Source of the DNA: Adiantum capillus-veneris
Taxonomy: Eukaryota; Streptophyta; Polypodiopsida; Polypodiales; Pteridaceae
NCBI GenBank assembly: GCA_014529385.2
Contig: CM043956.1
Coordinates: 65,042,620-65,106,619 of the forward strand
Length of the DNA: 64,000 nt
Direction of reading: 5' to 3'
The translations under genes and the position numbers were made by a program. Shown here in pieces: positions 54,123 through 64,000 of this stretch. The notes under the pieces were generated by a model, which was not told where the DNA came from, did not search any database, and saw only the letters and a program-made list of their open reading frames with translations. Position 1 is the first letter of the stretch; each line of letters starts with the position of its first letter.

Positions 54123-54737
54123 ATGGTTCTGGCACTAATTTTTGCTACAACAAAGTTCCGCTCCTATCTCCTGCCTAGAACATTTGTAATCCTGACAATG
54201 GAAGAGGTTTTTCCATATGTAATGCGACACATGGATGTCTCATCTAGGATCTCAAAGTGGTTAATTAGACTACAAGAGTTTGACTACACCATGCAAGTAG
54301 AAAACTCCACCAAGGCTAGTTTAGGGGGAATTCTCACTCATGGCCATTATGAGAAGAAGCTGAAGGTCAACACGGAAGCAAAGGAAGGAACACCAGATAA
54401 AGAAAGTCTTAAGCTAGAGAGAGCTCACTCTCTTTTCTTTGATGGAGCATACAAGAGAACAATGGATCAGTCTACAGCAGGCATGGTCATCTTCAATGAA
54501 CACCAAGAAAGAGTATTCTCCATGGGGCAGTTATTACACTCCCACTCCAACAATGAAGCAGAATATGCATCCCTAATCCTTGGGTTGGAGCAATGTATTT
54601 CACAAAGAATTCAGCGCTTGAATGTGTTCGGCGACGCTTTGCTTTTGATAAGGCAAATAAATGGCACCTGGGAATGCAAAAATTGTGTTTTACTTGGTCA
54701 ACTTCGCCAAGTTAAGTACCTTCTGAAGAAGTTTGAA
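54123..54737 (+). pseudogene. RNase H and second RNase H of element C
   Basis: FATTKFRSYLLPRTFVILTM (end of Ty3 RNase H), RISKWLIRLQEFDYTMQVEN (connection, with CAA codon where A and B have TAA), then the plant-type RNase H: SLFFDGAYKRT, SNNEAEYASLILGLEQ, VFGDALLLIRQINGTWECKN. Broken off at a poly-C run where the 3' LTR part begins, so its end and all of integrase are missing. Confidence 0.85.
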
Positions 54738-54864
54738 GCCCCCCCCCCCTTGGCCCGCGGATATATTCCTTCACTCCCCCCCCCCCCTCTCCCTCTCCCC
54801 CACACATCTCTCATACCCCACAACCCCCCCCCCCTCACACTCTCCCTCTCAAAGCTCCGCGCGG

Positions 54865-54954
<90 letters not shown>

Positions 54955-55109
54955 GGGCAGTGCCTCACACACCATACCCACACACCCACAATCACCCCCC
55001 CCCCCCCCTCTCCTCTCTCCCCGCGCATTGTGCGCAGCAATCTGCAGCAGTATCACACACACACCCACCCATTTCACCCATTCACTATGCGCAACCGTCC
55101 GCAGTCCAC
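54738..55109 (+). repeat. Partial 3' LTR of element C
   Basis: Matches 49303-49900 of the 5' LTR (TTGGCCCGC phrase, CACACATCTC, AAAGCTCCGC, CCACAATCACCCC) with shorter internal tracts. Contains (CT)n at 54869-54950. Left junction lies in a C-run; right side is interrupted by element D. Confidence 0.82.
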
Positions 55110-56041
55110 TGTTAGAAGCAGGACACACCCCACGGCATCTAACTACTCAGCGGACTATTATTTTTGTAATTATTCATTCATTGAGGAAAACCCAATTTTT
55201 CACATTGTACATATTGGGACTTACAGAAGTTTCCAGATTGTATCCCAGTTTTGATAGTTAGATTGAGTAGATGGTTGATTTTGAAACTTTAGGGTTTGAG
55301 AAGTTGTAAGGTATATATACCACTTTTTGACCTTAATGAAAAACCTTTTGTCATTTTAAACAAGTTTGAAGTCTGTGAGTGAGCGTAATGTGTACGTGAG
55401 AGAGAGCGGTAGCTTCGTCTTGACGCTACGTGTGCTACAGTGGTCGGAATCGGCTACGGAGAAGTGCAGCGTGTTGCCTCTGACAAGAGCTACAAGCCGA
55501 TACCAACAATGCGCACGTACGGTCCGGCTTTGGGAGCTCCTTCTAGGAGCTTCATCGGTTGTTTGGGTAAGCATACGTTATCTGATTTCACATTGCAGCA
55601 TATTCACGCGTTCACATTGAGTAGAGCTACACATTAGGCACTTCAGATTTCAGAAACAAAGACCTGCAGATTTCGGCCAGACATCCTATGTGTTTCTACA
55701 CCGGGTGTTTTGGGTCGTGATTTTGGTTTATAGACCTTAGGGAGAGCGGCCTATAGGTATTAGTAGGGTCTCCTTCAAGTTCTATGGTGTTTCGAAAGTG
55801 TTTGATGGGTGTTCGGCTCTAACAAGCATTGTAGGAAGATTCCTCTTTTGCACTTTTGAAGACTGTGACTTAGACAATTGGTAGGGACCTCTGTAGGAAT
55901 TAGTTAGGAGTCGGTCGAGTGTAGGTTGACACCTTATGCTTGCTTCCACGTGCCTGCGGGTCGAGCTGCGTCCTTAGCTGACATTACTTGTTAGGTGAGT
56001 TCTCACTGTGCTGACGTCCGTCGCGGCATACCCGTCCAACA
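55110..56041 (+). repeat. 5' LTR of element D (932 bp)
   Basis: TGTTAGAAGC ... CCCGTCCAACA. TATATATA at 55312-55319. Contains one half-copy of the leader palindrome (AGACATCCTATG, 55679-55690). Confidence 0.88.
55312..55319 (+). promoter_or_regulatory. TATA box in LTR of D
   Basis: AAGGTATATATACCAC. Confidence 0.5.
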
Positions 56042-56042
56042 T

Positions 56043-56060
56043 TGGCGCCGCTGCCGGGGA
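56043..56060 (+). promoter_or_regulatory. Primer-binding site of element D (Asp-type)
   Basis: TGGCGCCGCTGCCGGGGA, one mismatch from the Athila-type site complementary to tRNA-Asp. Confidence 0.88.
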
Positions 56061-56581
56061 CGAAAACCTTAGGTAGGTGACCGAGACTAATCCTTGAGGA
56101 TTGGGAGTTTTGGCTCGCCAAGAGTCTCACTTTACATTTAGAGAGGATCAGAGGGTGGAGGACTCTCTAGGTCTTAGAGGGAGTCTAGGAAGCCTGTGTC
56201 TGGCCTAGATCCTTCGACTTAGGTATAGGAGGTAGACATAGGTAGTTTTAGGTAATAGTCGAGTTCTAGAGTAGGAGTTGGTGTGGTAGAAGCGGTGAGA
56301 GGAGAGCTTGAGAGTCTGGAGAGGCCAAAAAGCAACCAAAAACACCATTATCACCATTTCTTCATGATAGGTAGGAGTAGAGTAAGTAGGACATCATGAT
56401 TCAGATCTAGAGCATTTCATTCATGTACACTTTCTTGGTAGAATCATTACAAGTTTGTAAAAGATGCAATAGTGTGGTCGAAAGCCTAATTGAAGTCCAA
56501 AAGTTACTGTGAGTGTTTCTGATAGGTCTACAGAGCATTAGGGGCATTCCTGTCATTAAAAAAAATTAATTTTAAGCCAGG

Positions 56582-56605
56582 AGACATCCTACGCGTAGGA
56601 TGTCT
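56582..56605. repeat. 24 bp palindrome, copy 1
   Basis: AGACATCCTACG followed directly by its exact reverse complement. Confidence 0.95.
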
Positions 56606-57024
56606 ACAGGCCAATCTGGAAGGAATCTTGGGATTTTGAGTTGACTAGTGTGTTCAGAAGGTAGGATTTACCCTAATTTCAACTGGAAAGTGGAAATTTG
56701 GCCATATCTTCATAGGATAGGGCCAGATAGACTGAAATTGCAAGACATCCTACCCAAATAGTGCCAAAACATTAACTTGAGACCAAAACCATAAGATGGC
56801 TACATGAGTGTGTCTTGCATGATATATTGAGTGACTGAAAGGGGTTTCACTTCATTTGGGCAAGAAAATTGGGTTCAAAGTGGACTTTAGCACTTTTGAC
56901 TGACAAAGCAAAAAACAACTGAAGTTTGGGACTTTTGACATCCAAATCAAAATCTAAGCATACCACTGGGATACTGACATCAAGGGGAAGCTGTGGAACA
57001 AATCTGGGATCAAACAGGCCAAAA

Positions 57025-57048
57025 AGACATCCTACGCGTAGGATGTCT
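57025..57048. repeat. 24 bp palindrome, copy 2
   Basis: Identical to copy 1; flanks differ except for a preceding A/G run. Confidence 0.95.
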
Positions 57049-57150
57049 TCTGAGTGATTTGGGACTCCAAACTGAAATCTGAGCATACCAAGCTGATCAC
57101 CAACTCAAGGGGAGCTTGAGCCTTTAGTTTGAAGCCATTCTGAAGAAAAA

Positions 57151-57174
57151 AGACATCCTACGCGTAGGATGTCT
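57151..57174. repeat. 24 bp palindrome, copy 3
   Basis: Identical to copies 1 and 2. Confidence 0.95.
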
Positions 57175-57426
57175 AATGCAAGCAAATAAAGCCAGAATTT
57201 GACTTTGAGCATTGTAAGGTGTTATATGGCCTAAGGCAAGCATGCTAGTCAATTTTGGTCCAATTTGGAGTTGATTAGATTGAACAATACCATCAACAGA
57301 CCGTCGGAACAGATTTCTGACTCATTGACCAGCTTATAGAATTCCAAATCAAAAAATAAAAGCAGCTGTAAGCTTAGCACAACAAAGGGAAACAACAATG
57401 CAAAAATCCAGGCAAAATACAGCAGG

Positions 57427-57450
57427 AGACATCCTACGCATAGGATGTCT
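57427..57450. repeat. 24 bp palindrome, copy 4 (one mismatch)
   Basis: Centre reads ACGCAT instead of ACGCGT, as expected from CpG deamination; otherwise identical. A half-copy is at 56743-56753. Confidence 0.93.
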
Positions 57451-57871
57451 ATTGGGGCATACTGTAGAGAAAATTTGACCTGGCCTAGACAGTGAGGTTC
57501 CATTTGGCTTAAGGGTTCCAGAACTTCTTTCAGAAGTGAATTTGGACCTTGGTTGCCCATTTGACAAAGCAAAGACTGAATTCAGACTTTTTCCCGTAAA
57601 TTGGCCAACATTAGAGAGATGTACCATTTCAGATTAGCAACCTAATCCAGAACATCAGCAATGTATAAAATACAGTAGTGGTTGAGATTAACTCTCCAGT
57701 TATACCAATCATTACTAAGATAACCTCTAGCAGATAAATGCTTTGATTCAATTGCCGAAATTAAAACTCTTGTGTACAGGTATATTCAGCAACAAGGCAA
57801 GAATTTGTGAAGAAACTGACCCGTTGCCAGGTGAGTGGTTGAATTTGTGCTAAATTGCATTCATAAGTTTG

Positions 57872-58824
57872 ATGAATTTAAGATCAGGCAGATACATTGT
57901 TAGAGACCAGAAGGTGGTAGGTGACCAAGGTAGCTTAGTGTCCACCGAAGAGAGTGTAACTCAGGCAAGGCTAGATCCGCTAGCACCGATTATTGAGGAA
58001 GGTAGTGATACTGACACTTTGTCAAACAAATCTTTCTTCATGATGGGTAGTCAACAGCCAGGAGGTTTCACCTATGATGGATCTATGCGAGGAGGAAGCA
58101 CCTCCCAAAATCCTTTGAATGATTCCAAGCTTACGGTGATCTTCTTAGAGGGAACAAACTCAAGAGGAGCCCTAGTCTATTCTGACTATCGAGGCCGCAA
58201 GTGCATTTGTATCGAAGAGAGGCCAGCACAAAGATTGGAGATAATCCGCGTGTATGATGATGGAGATAGATTCCAAGACGAAAAGGGGAACCACTATTTA
58301 AGAGTTAGCAACCATGAAGATTACAACAGATATGGAGATAACGTGGCTAAAGGGAAAATGGTTTCAGAAACTCAAGAGCCGCCACCAAACATTGATCGGC
58401 ACGGAGCTATTTTTATATACGATAAGAAAACAATCAGGATTCCAACTTATAACGAGAATGTGGGAATCTACAAACACGAGAGCAAGGGTATTGTCTCTTA
58501 CTTTCGCAGCAAATAACCATACGTAAACGAACTAAGCAAAGACAAGGTTCTTTACTTATTCTCTTATGAAACTGCTACAGAGAAGGGCATAGTTTTTTTT
58601 TATAGATACGGGCGAGAATACCAACGTATTCTCCCAGAGGAAGTAGAAAGAGCAGCAGGTCCAGGAGCATCAGCATATGCCCCTGAGGAAAAGCCGAGAG
58701 CCGTCCACACCCCAAGCAAGTCAACAAATCCATTTTCAGATGAGTATGGCACTACCTCACATTCCACCAGACAGCAAGCATTCAACAACCAAGACCAACC
58801 AGCAAACCAGCCATCATTGTAGGC
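57872..58824 (+). pseudogene. Gag N-terminal region of element D
   Basis: ATG at 57872 (MNLRSGRYIVRDQK). Open to TAA at 58514-58516, then in the same frame to about 58820 (FYRYGREYQRILPEE, later Pro/Ser/Gln-rich). Segment LVYSDYRGRKCI ... GDRFQDEKGNHYLR is the part resembling 46632-46901. No enzyme motif; probably the matrix-like part of gag. Confidence 0.65.
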
Positions 58825-59867
58825 ATGGCTTTGACAGAGTGCAACAATGGAACCATACCAAAACCGAGATGGTATCAAGCAGAGAGTCAGCCAAAGACAC
58901 AAGGGTCGACCGAGCTTGGAGGACCACCCATCGAACGAGTTCGAAGAGAAGAACCACCTCCAGCGAGAACCGTTAGAAATTATGGCTTAGGAGCACCGTT
59001 GGGAGAGGAACCAGCCTATTACAGAAGGCCTGAGGAGGTGTATAGACTTGGACGGGGTGATCCAATGATGAGGTTTGTAGACCATCGCAGAATTAGACCT
59101 TCTCAAGTGCAAAAATGGGTAAACAAGAAATACACAGGAAACAGAGACCCAAGAGATCATGTAGCAGCCTTTGTGCGTGTAATTAGAGCAGAAGAGGTGT
59201 TAGACTTTCCTACCCAATTTGCAGGGTTTGGACTATCCCTAGAGGATGATGCTGCAACTTGGTTTGACTATGTGGAGCATAGAGACTTTGAGTCGATGGA
59301 GGAAATGTTTGATGAGTTTATTGAGGAATTCTCTCAAAGGGGAATAGCTCATAATACCGTCTCACAAATCCATAAATTCAAACAAAAAGATGGAGAATCT
59401 TAGAGAAGGTAGCCCTAATACTAAAAAGATATGTTAAGTTCTGTCCTGTTGAAGAACTGCCAACTCGGTTCAGACTTATGATGATATTCATCCAAGGACT
59501 AAGGAATGCAGATCTCCAGAAAGACTTACATATGAAGAGGAGCACGAAGTTGAATGAGTTGACCAAGGAGGCTCTGTACCTTGTGGACAATTGTGCGGTC
59601 TACAAAGAAGGGGAGTTCAAGGACCTTGATGACGATTCATCTTCACAGCAAAGTGGGAGCAAGTCGTCCAAGACAACACTGAAAGTAGAAATAGCGGTAA
59701 ACCAAGAGCAGCTCGTAGATGAAGTGCTAAAAAAGATCAACTTGTACGCCAAACCCCAGGCTAAACAGCACAAGTGGTGTGCTATTGAACAAAAATGGAC
59801 AAACCATGGGACCGAGGAATGTTACTATAACAAGGGATATATGAGGGAGAGGCCTTATGCTCCCTAA
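58825..59867 (+). pseudogene. Gag capsid core of element D
   Basis: Frame A (58825-59403): QKWVNKKYTGNRDPRDHVAA, GFGLSLEDDAATWFDYVEH, EFIEEFSQRGIAHNT: the retrotransposon-gag domain. A one-base change near 59395 shifts to frame B (to 59867), which continues LREVALILKRY-like sequence and ends with CAIEQKWTNHGTEECYYNK (a C/H-rich motif shared with E) and TAA. Confidence 0.78.
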
Positions 59868-60275
59868 GATCCTGTAGCTTCCCCTCAAGTTCCATCGATG
59901 CCTAGATATCAAGCAGGAAACTTACCAGGACCTGTAGGTATAGAAATACCACAACCGGTGTTGGGGCAACAACCACCCCTACCAGGTTTACGACCAGTTG
60001 GTATAAGGTACACACCAACAATAACTGAATCAGAAGAAAAATCTTTGGTGCCTATGCATGCATATTATGAAGATCCCAATGGATATGCGACAAACCCTGT
60101 CTATTATCCACCAGAAGAACCCTCGACACCAGAACCATGGAGCATGATAGGGAATCAGGGACCTCCAACTGCTTCACAGGCCGCAGGAGAAGGAAGATAT
60201 AGCTTAGATGAACGAACATTGTTGTTCATAGCCAATGGAGGCATGGGCGGACAGAGACATGCTTACCAGCAATGA
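59868..60275 (+). pseudogene. Proline-rich gag linker of element D
   Basis: Same frame as the preceding segment, after TAA. VPSMPRYQAGNLPGPVG, YYPPEEPSTPEPWSM; Pro/Gly/Tyr-rich. Ends in TGA at 60273-60275 directly before the zinc knuckles. Confidence 0.6.
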
Positions 60276-62117
60276 GGGGCTCAAGGAGCACCTCAACAAC
60301 CCAAGGGACCCTGTTACAAGTGTGGCGGAGACCATTGGCTGAGAGATTGTCCTCATGATGAAATCATTAGAGTCAATGCGTATTGCCCAGAATGTGGAAT
60401 TACTCATTTGATTCCCGATTGCCCTAAAAACCCGAGCAAAGGAGAAAAAACCACCTTGAACTTCTGGGAAACAGTACCTTCCAATGGAGGATCGGAAAAT
60501 AAAACAATCATACCTATTCAGGCGGTAACACGAGCACAAGCCCAAAGAAGGACGAACAAACCCATAATAGAAGAACCAAAAACAGATGCCCAAGTTTCAG
60601 AAACGAAAAATCAGAGAAGCACTTGGAAAGCGAGAAAGGTGCGTAGGAAAGCCAGGAAAGAACTAGAGCAAACAGCCCTATCCGATGAGTTGAAACATAC
60701 AAAGAACAGATTGGAGCGGTTAGAAGATCTAGCTAGCTTAAGCTCACACACCACAGTAGCCATAGCACCCAGGAAAATAGTAGAGCCCAAAAGTGCAGGA
60801 TCAGGAGGATCTGTACTGGCAGACAAGGTAAACGAGGAGCTGGATGCGCTTCTAAAAGCTTATGAAGCTCGACTTAAAAAAACCCAAACCCAGGAGCAAA
60901 GGTGGATGACTTATCCATATGCAGAAATAGAAAAACAAAGGTTGGATATGTGTAAAAAGATGATCGAGACGGCTCAATCATTGATGGAAGACCCGTTGGG
61001 TAAACCGGCAAATTGTCATGATGCACCAGCTCCAACCCCTATCCAACCAACGTTAGAGAAACATGAAGAAAAAAAGGAAAGACTCACTAATGATTATGAG
61101 TCCAGAGGAGAGCCTATCATAGTGCTAAATACCACCGATGAGGCAAGTGATGGGGTCCATCATAAAATATTGTCAGAAATGGGAAAGGACGGTAACGGTC
61201 TAGATGATCTGTGGAAGCAAATCAGGGAGGCCAACGAGGCTAATAGGATGAGTAACCACATGAATAGCACGAAAAAAGAAAAGAACGTGATCTTACCTCC
61301 TATTGAAGAATTCGAGGCAAGATCACAAGTGAACTTTGAGATACATTCACAAGGGGGAGACCAAGGATCTATTAGTTCTGGGCACAGCCAAACACACTCT
61401 TTGAGAACTTTACCCTCTTACCTGGGAGAATATGAAGCTAATCCGGAAGTGAGAGCAATCCCATCTCAAAGACTTTCTTGTAACAAGGTGATGGATTCAC
61501 AAGGATTGATTGAGTTGTTATCCACCCCGGTGGCATGCACAATCACGTTAGCAGAACTCCTAAGGTTAAGGCCAAACATGTGGACCACAGTAGGAAAATG
61601 CCTAGAAAAATTTGGAGTGAAAGACCCCACCTTGAAGCTACAAGAAGGAATCAGGGAGTTGGACAGGCCTAACCTAAACACTAGGCCGGTACCATTGAAT
61701 AAGGTTGGAGAATATTACGAGGGAGAAGACGGAAACACAACGCTACCGATAGAATTCCAAGGAGTAGTTTCCAAAGCTATTCTTGACAGTGGAGCAAGAG
61801 TTGCTATCGCCACCAAGGAAATCTGGAAACAATGGGGAAAACCAGCTTTGAGGGCTACCAGAATGAAGCTGCAGTTGGCAGATGGGTTCATGGAGAAGCC
61901 TCTAGGACTCTTAGAAAAAGTAATTGTCACTTCGTGTGGGATCGAGTATGAGCATACATTTGCAATAGTCGATTTCGACAAAAAGAACAATTATGAGATA
62001 ATCTTGGGACGACCATTCATGCGACAACTGAAGATGGTCCAAGATTGGGGTTATGACCACATATACCTTAGACATGGCGAGACGACAACTAAAATACACC
62101 TGAAAGACCATAGTTAA
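60276..62117 (+). CDS. Zinc knuckles and protease of element D
   Basis: Open for about 614 codons. Two tandem knuckles, CYKCGGDHWLRDC and CPECGITHLIPDC, both C-X2-C-X3-H-X4-C, one residue shorter than the usual retroviral spacing. Then a basic segment (KARKVRRKARKELEQ), a long coiled-coil-prone Glu/Lys region, and a retropepsin-like domain with AILDSGARVAIATKEIW (active Asp) and IILGRPFMRQL. Ends in TAA at 62115. Confidence 0.82.
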   Translation, partial: GAQGAPQQPKGPCYKCGGDHWLRDCPHDEIIRVNAYCPECGITHLIPDCPKNPSKGEKTTLNFWETVPSNGGSENKTIIPIQAVTRAQAQRRTNKPIIEEPKTDAQVSETKNQRSTWKARKVRRKARKELEQTALSDELKHTKNRLERLEDLASLSSHTTVAIAPRKIVEPKSAGSGGSVLADKVNEELDALLKAYEARLKKTQTQEQRWMTYPYAEIEKQRLDMCKKMIETAQSLMEDPLGKPANCHDAPAPTPIQPTLEKHEEKKERLTNDYESRGEPIIVLNTTDEASDGVHHKILSEMGKDGNGLDDLWKQIREANEANRMSNHMNSTKKEKNVILPPIEEFEARSQVNFEIHSQGGDQGSISSGHSQTHSLRTLPSYLGEYEANPEVRAIPSQRLSCNKVMDSQGLIELLSTPVACTITLAELLRLRPNMWTTVGKCLEKFGVKDPTLKLQEGIRELDRPNLNTRPVPLNKVGEYYEGEDGNTTLPIEFQGVVSKAILDSGARVAIATKEIWKQWGKPALRATRMKLQLADGFMEKPLGLLEKVIVTSCGIEYEHTFAIVDFDKKNNYEIILGRPFMRQLKMVQDWGYDHIYLRHGETTTKIHLKDHS

Positions 62118-62893
62118 AACGATGTAAACCAAACACTAGTGGAAGTGTTTGATTCGGCTACAATAGCAGGATCAGACCTACCAGCATGGTTAGGGCAACC
62201 AAAAGAGCTATGGATGTGCGGAGCTTCACATTTTGGAAGCTTAAGAAAAGAGGAATGCGTCTTAGAAAGAGTAATTGAGGACAAGGAGTATATTCCGGAA
62301 CCTTTCCCTGAAGATTCCTTGGAACCTCTAGAATGGGAACACATACTGGCAACATTAGATGTTTGTACCATTACTGACAGTCCAACAACAAAATTTTGCG
62401 ATAAGGATGGCTACAACATGCTACCCTATTACATGGTAAGCGTTATACCAGAGAAAGAGACGGTAGAACCTCCAGAACAAGAAGAGTTTTACAACTCCTC
62501 TAAAAAATTGGAAGTAAATGATGAGGCAGATAATGAGTGTTCAGACACCTCAAGTGAGCGTGGGAATGAAGCCGAGAATATCACCCTAGACGCCAAGAAC
62601 GCTATAGGAGGAAAAGAGGAGGAAGAAAAGCGAGAGAGAACCTGATGCCCAGGATAAAAAGTAAAACTCACTATTTGATGCTTGTAAAAGCAGAGGATTG
62701 TGTGAAGGATCAAATATCAAGGAAATTCTTAGAAAATCGAAAAGAACAAACGCGAGAAGAAATAAAACAAGTAAGAAAAGTTAAAACCGAAACAAAATCA
62801 CAAAAATATGAAAAATAAAAAAAAGAAACAACAAAAGACCAAGAGTGGACCAAACTGGAGCGTAAACAGAAATACCAAGAACTGAAAAGGTCC
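62118..62893 (+). pseudogene. Protease-RT linker of element D
   Basis: Acidic ORF at 62139-62645 (SLEPLEWEHILATLD; Glu-rich end), in frame with the protease after its stop. Then about 250 bases, very A-rich, with stops, before the RT frame. A donor-like ATGGTAAGCG lies at 62432-62441. Ogre elements, also Tat lineage, are known to remove an intron between protease and RT; whether D does is open. Confidence 0.5.
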
Positions 62894-64000
62894 TTGAGAG
62901 AGATATGGACTACTGAAGAAGATAGTGATGGTAAAGGGGAGTCAGAAAAGGGCAACATGAACGTACCAGCACACTACCAAAAATTTACTATCCAAGATAG
63001 AAAAATCATCATGACACCACCAATCAGGGAGAGGACCAACCAAGAATCTTACGATGGGCCTGAAAATGCAAAGAGAATAGACCTCGCAGAACCAGGTGAA
63101 AAGCCTGAGCCGGTCTATATAGCTAACGATTTAGAACCTGAGGAGGAAGCACAGCTAACACAACTTCTCACGAAGTATAAAGATGTGTTCGCTTGGTCCT
63201 ATAAAGACCTCAAAGGAGTTGATCCATTGATATGCCAACATACAATTCCTTTGAAATCGGATGCAAAACCTAGCAAACAACGTCCTTATACATATAATGA
63301 CACATTTGCCAAACGAATCAAAGAAGAGATTGATAAACTGATGAAAGCAGAGTTCATCTATGAAATTGAACATACAGATTGGGTGTCACCCATTGTGGTA
63401 GTTCCCAAGAAGAATGGAAAATTGCGGGTGTGTGTAAACCTCAAAAAGGTGAATGCAGTAACCATAAGGGATAATTATCCCTTGCCAATTATAGAACATG
63501 TCCTTGAGCGAGTGGCCGGGAAACGGGCTTATTCCTTTTTGGATGGGTTTTCAGGATACAACCAACTGGCAATAGCAAGGGAGGATCAACACAAAACAGC
63601 GTTTTCCACAGAATGGGGGATTTATGCATATCGAGTTATGCCATTTGGCTTAACAAATGCACCAGGCACTTTCCAGAGGTTAATGACTCAAGCTTTCAAG
63701 GAATACCTAAGGATATTCTTAGAAATTTACATGGATGACCTGTGTGTACACTCTCTTCTGCGAGAGGAACATATTGACCATTTGCAAAAGGTCTTTGAAA
63801 AGTGCTGAACATATCGAATCTGTCTGAACCCAAAAAAATGTGTATTTATGGTTAAGCAAGGACGAATCTTAGGACACATTATCTCAAGAAACGGCATAAC
63901 CACAGACCTACACAAAGTCAAAGTCATTGTAGACCTGCCCAGACCTACTAATGTGAAACAAGTGCAATCCTTCATGGGACACTGTGGATATTATCGAAGA
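62894..64000 (+). pseudogene. Reverse transcriptase of element D, partial
   Basis: LTKYKDVFAWSYKDLKGVDP, HTIPLKSDAKPSKQRPY, WVSPIVVVPKKNGKLRVCVN, FLDGFSGYNQLAIAREDQHK, MPFGLTNAPGTFQRLM and catalytic EIYMDDLCVHS. TGA at 63806-63808 interrupts it, but the same frame resumes (LNPKKCVFMVKQGRILGHII) to the window edge. Typical Athila/Tat RT. RNase H and integrase lie beyond. Confidence 0.88.

Larger units (their letters stand above)
56061..57871 (+). other. Leader of element D
   Basis: No credible ORF. Carries the palindrome family listed separately. A segment near 56370 matches the leader of E. Confidence 0.7.
55110..64000 (+). mobile_element. Element D: Tat/Athila-type Ty3/gypsy element, 5' part
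   Basis: LTR 55110-56041, Asp-type PBS, 1.8 kb leader with palindromes, gag, two zinc knuckles, protease, linker, RT; continues past the window. Inserted in the 3' LTR of C. Not closely related to A-C: different PBS, LTR and protein. Related to E by leader and gag. Confidence 0.9.

Overview
This window is non-genic, repeat-packed nuclear DNA from a plant with a large genome. Nearly everything recognisable is LTR retrotransposon sequence, many copies are nested inside one another, and long (GT)n, (CT)n and poly-C tracts are common. The plant assignment rests on the lineages present: Tat-lineage Ty3/gypsy with a second plant-type RNase H, chromodomain Ty3/gypsy, and Ty1/copia primed by initiator tRNA-Met. 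A fern, lycophyte or gymnosperm would fit, but the species cannot be read from the sequence. No intact host gene, rRNA, tRNA gene or CRISPR array was found.

Layout. 1-6976: element A (minus strand, 3' part beyond the window), a Tat-lineage element with a 2.7 kb LTR, inserted into G. 6977-~11860: the 3' half of chromovirus G (RT, RNase H, integrase, chromodomain, 3' LTR). ~12280-25075: a ~249 bp tandem repeat split by element B (12435-24739), a complete copy of A's family with both LTRs, PBS, PPT and AGTGT target duplication. 25076-27850: tandem duplications and microsatellites. ~27850-45849: a decayed Tat-type element E. E is interrupted by a complete Ty1/copia element (29147-36272, GGGTG duplication), a truncated reverse-oriented chromovirus F (39223-42835), and a chromovirus solo LTR (43227-45110, CTGCA duplication) that itself carries a 286 bp MITE. 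45850-48930: unclassified DNA with a gag-like and a protease-like remnant. 48931-55109: rearranged element C, a distant relative of A and B with very C- and CT-rich LTRs. 55110-64000: element D, a Tat-type element inserted in the 3' LTR of C and running off the window in RT.

The most interesting signal is in the A/B/C family. Between the primer-binding site and gag these elements carry extra small ORFs of two families. Family X is about 70 residues: a tandem pair in A, a tandem pair in B, one copy in C. Family Y is about 150-160 residues: a tandem pair in B, a probable broken copy in C, none in A. Their order differs between elements (A: X1-X2-gag; B: X1-X2-Y1-Y2-gag; C: Y-X-gag). Y begins with a segment resembling an F-box. 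X has no function I recognise. This looks like a modular, exchangeable accessory gene set in a plant Ty3/gypsy element, comparable in position (not shown to be homologous) to ORF1 of Ogre elements.

A second unusual signal is in the leader of element D: three perfect copies and one near-perfect copy of a 24 bp palindrome centred on ACGCGT. Other points of note are a premature stop shared by A and B, a run of transition-type nonsense mutations in B despite similar LTRs, a conserved hairpin in the chromovirus LTRs, and a 137 bp perfect inverted duplication in C. All calls come from reading the sequence; no alignment program or database was used.
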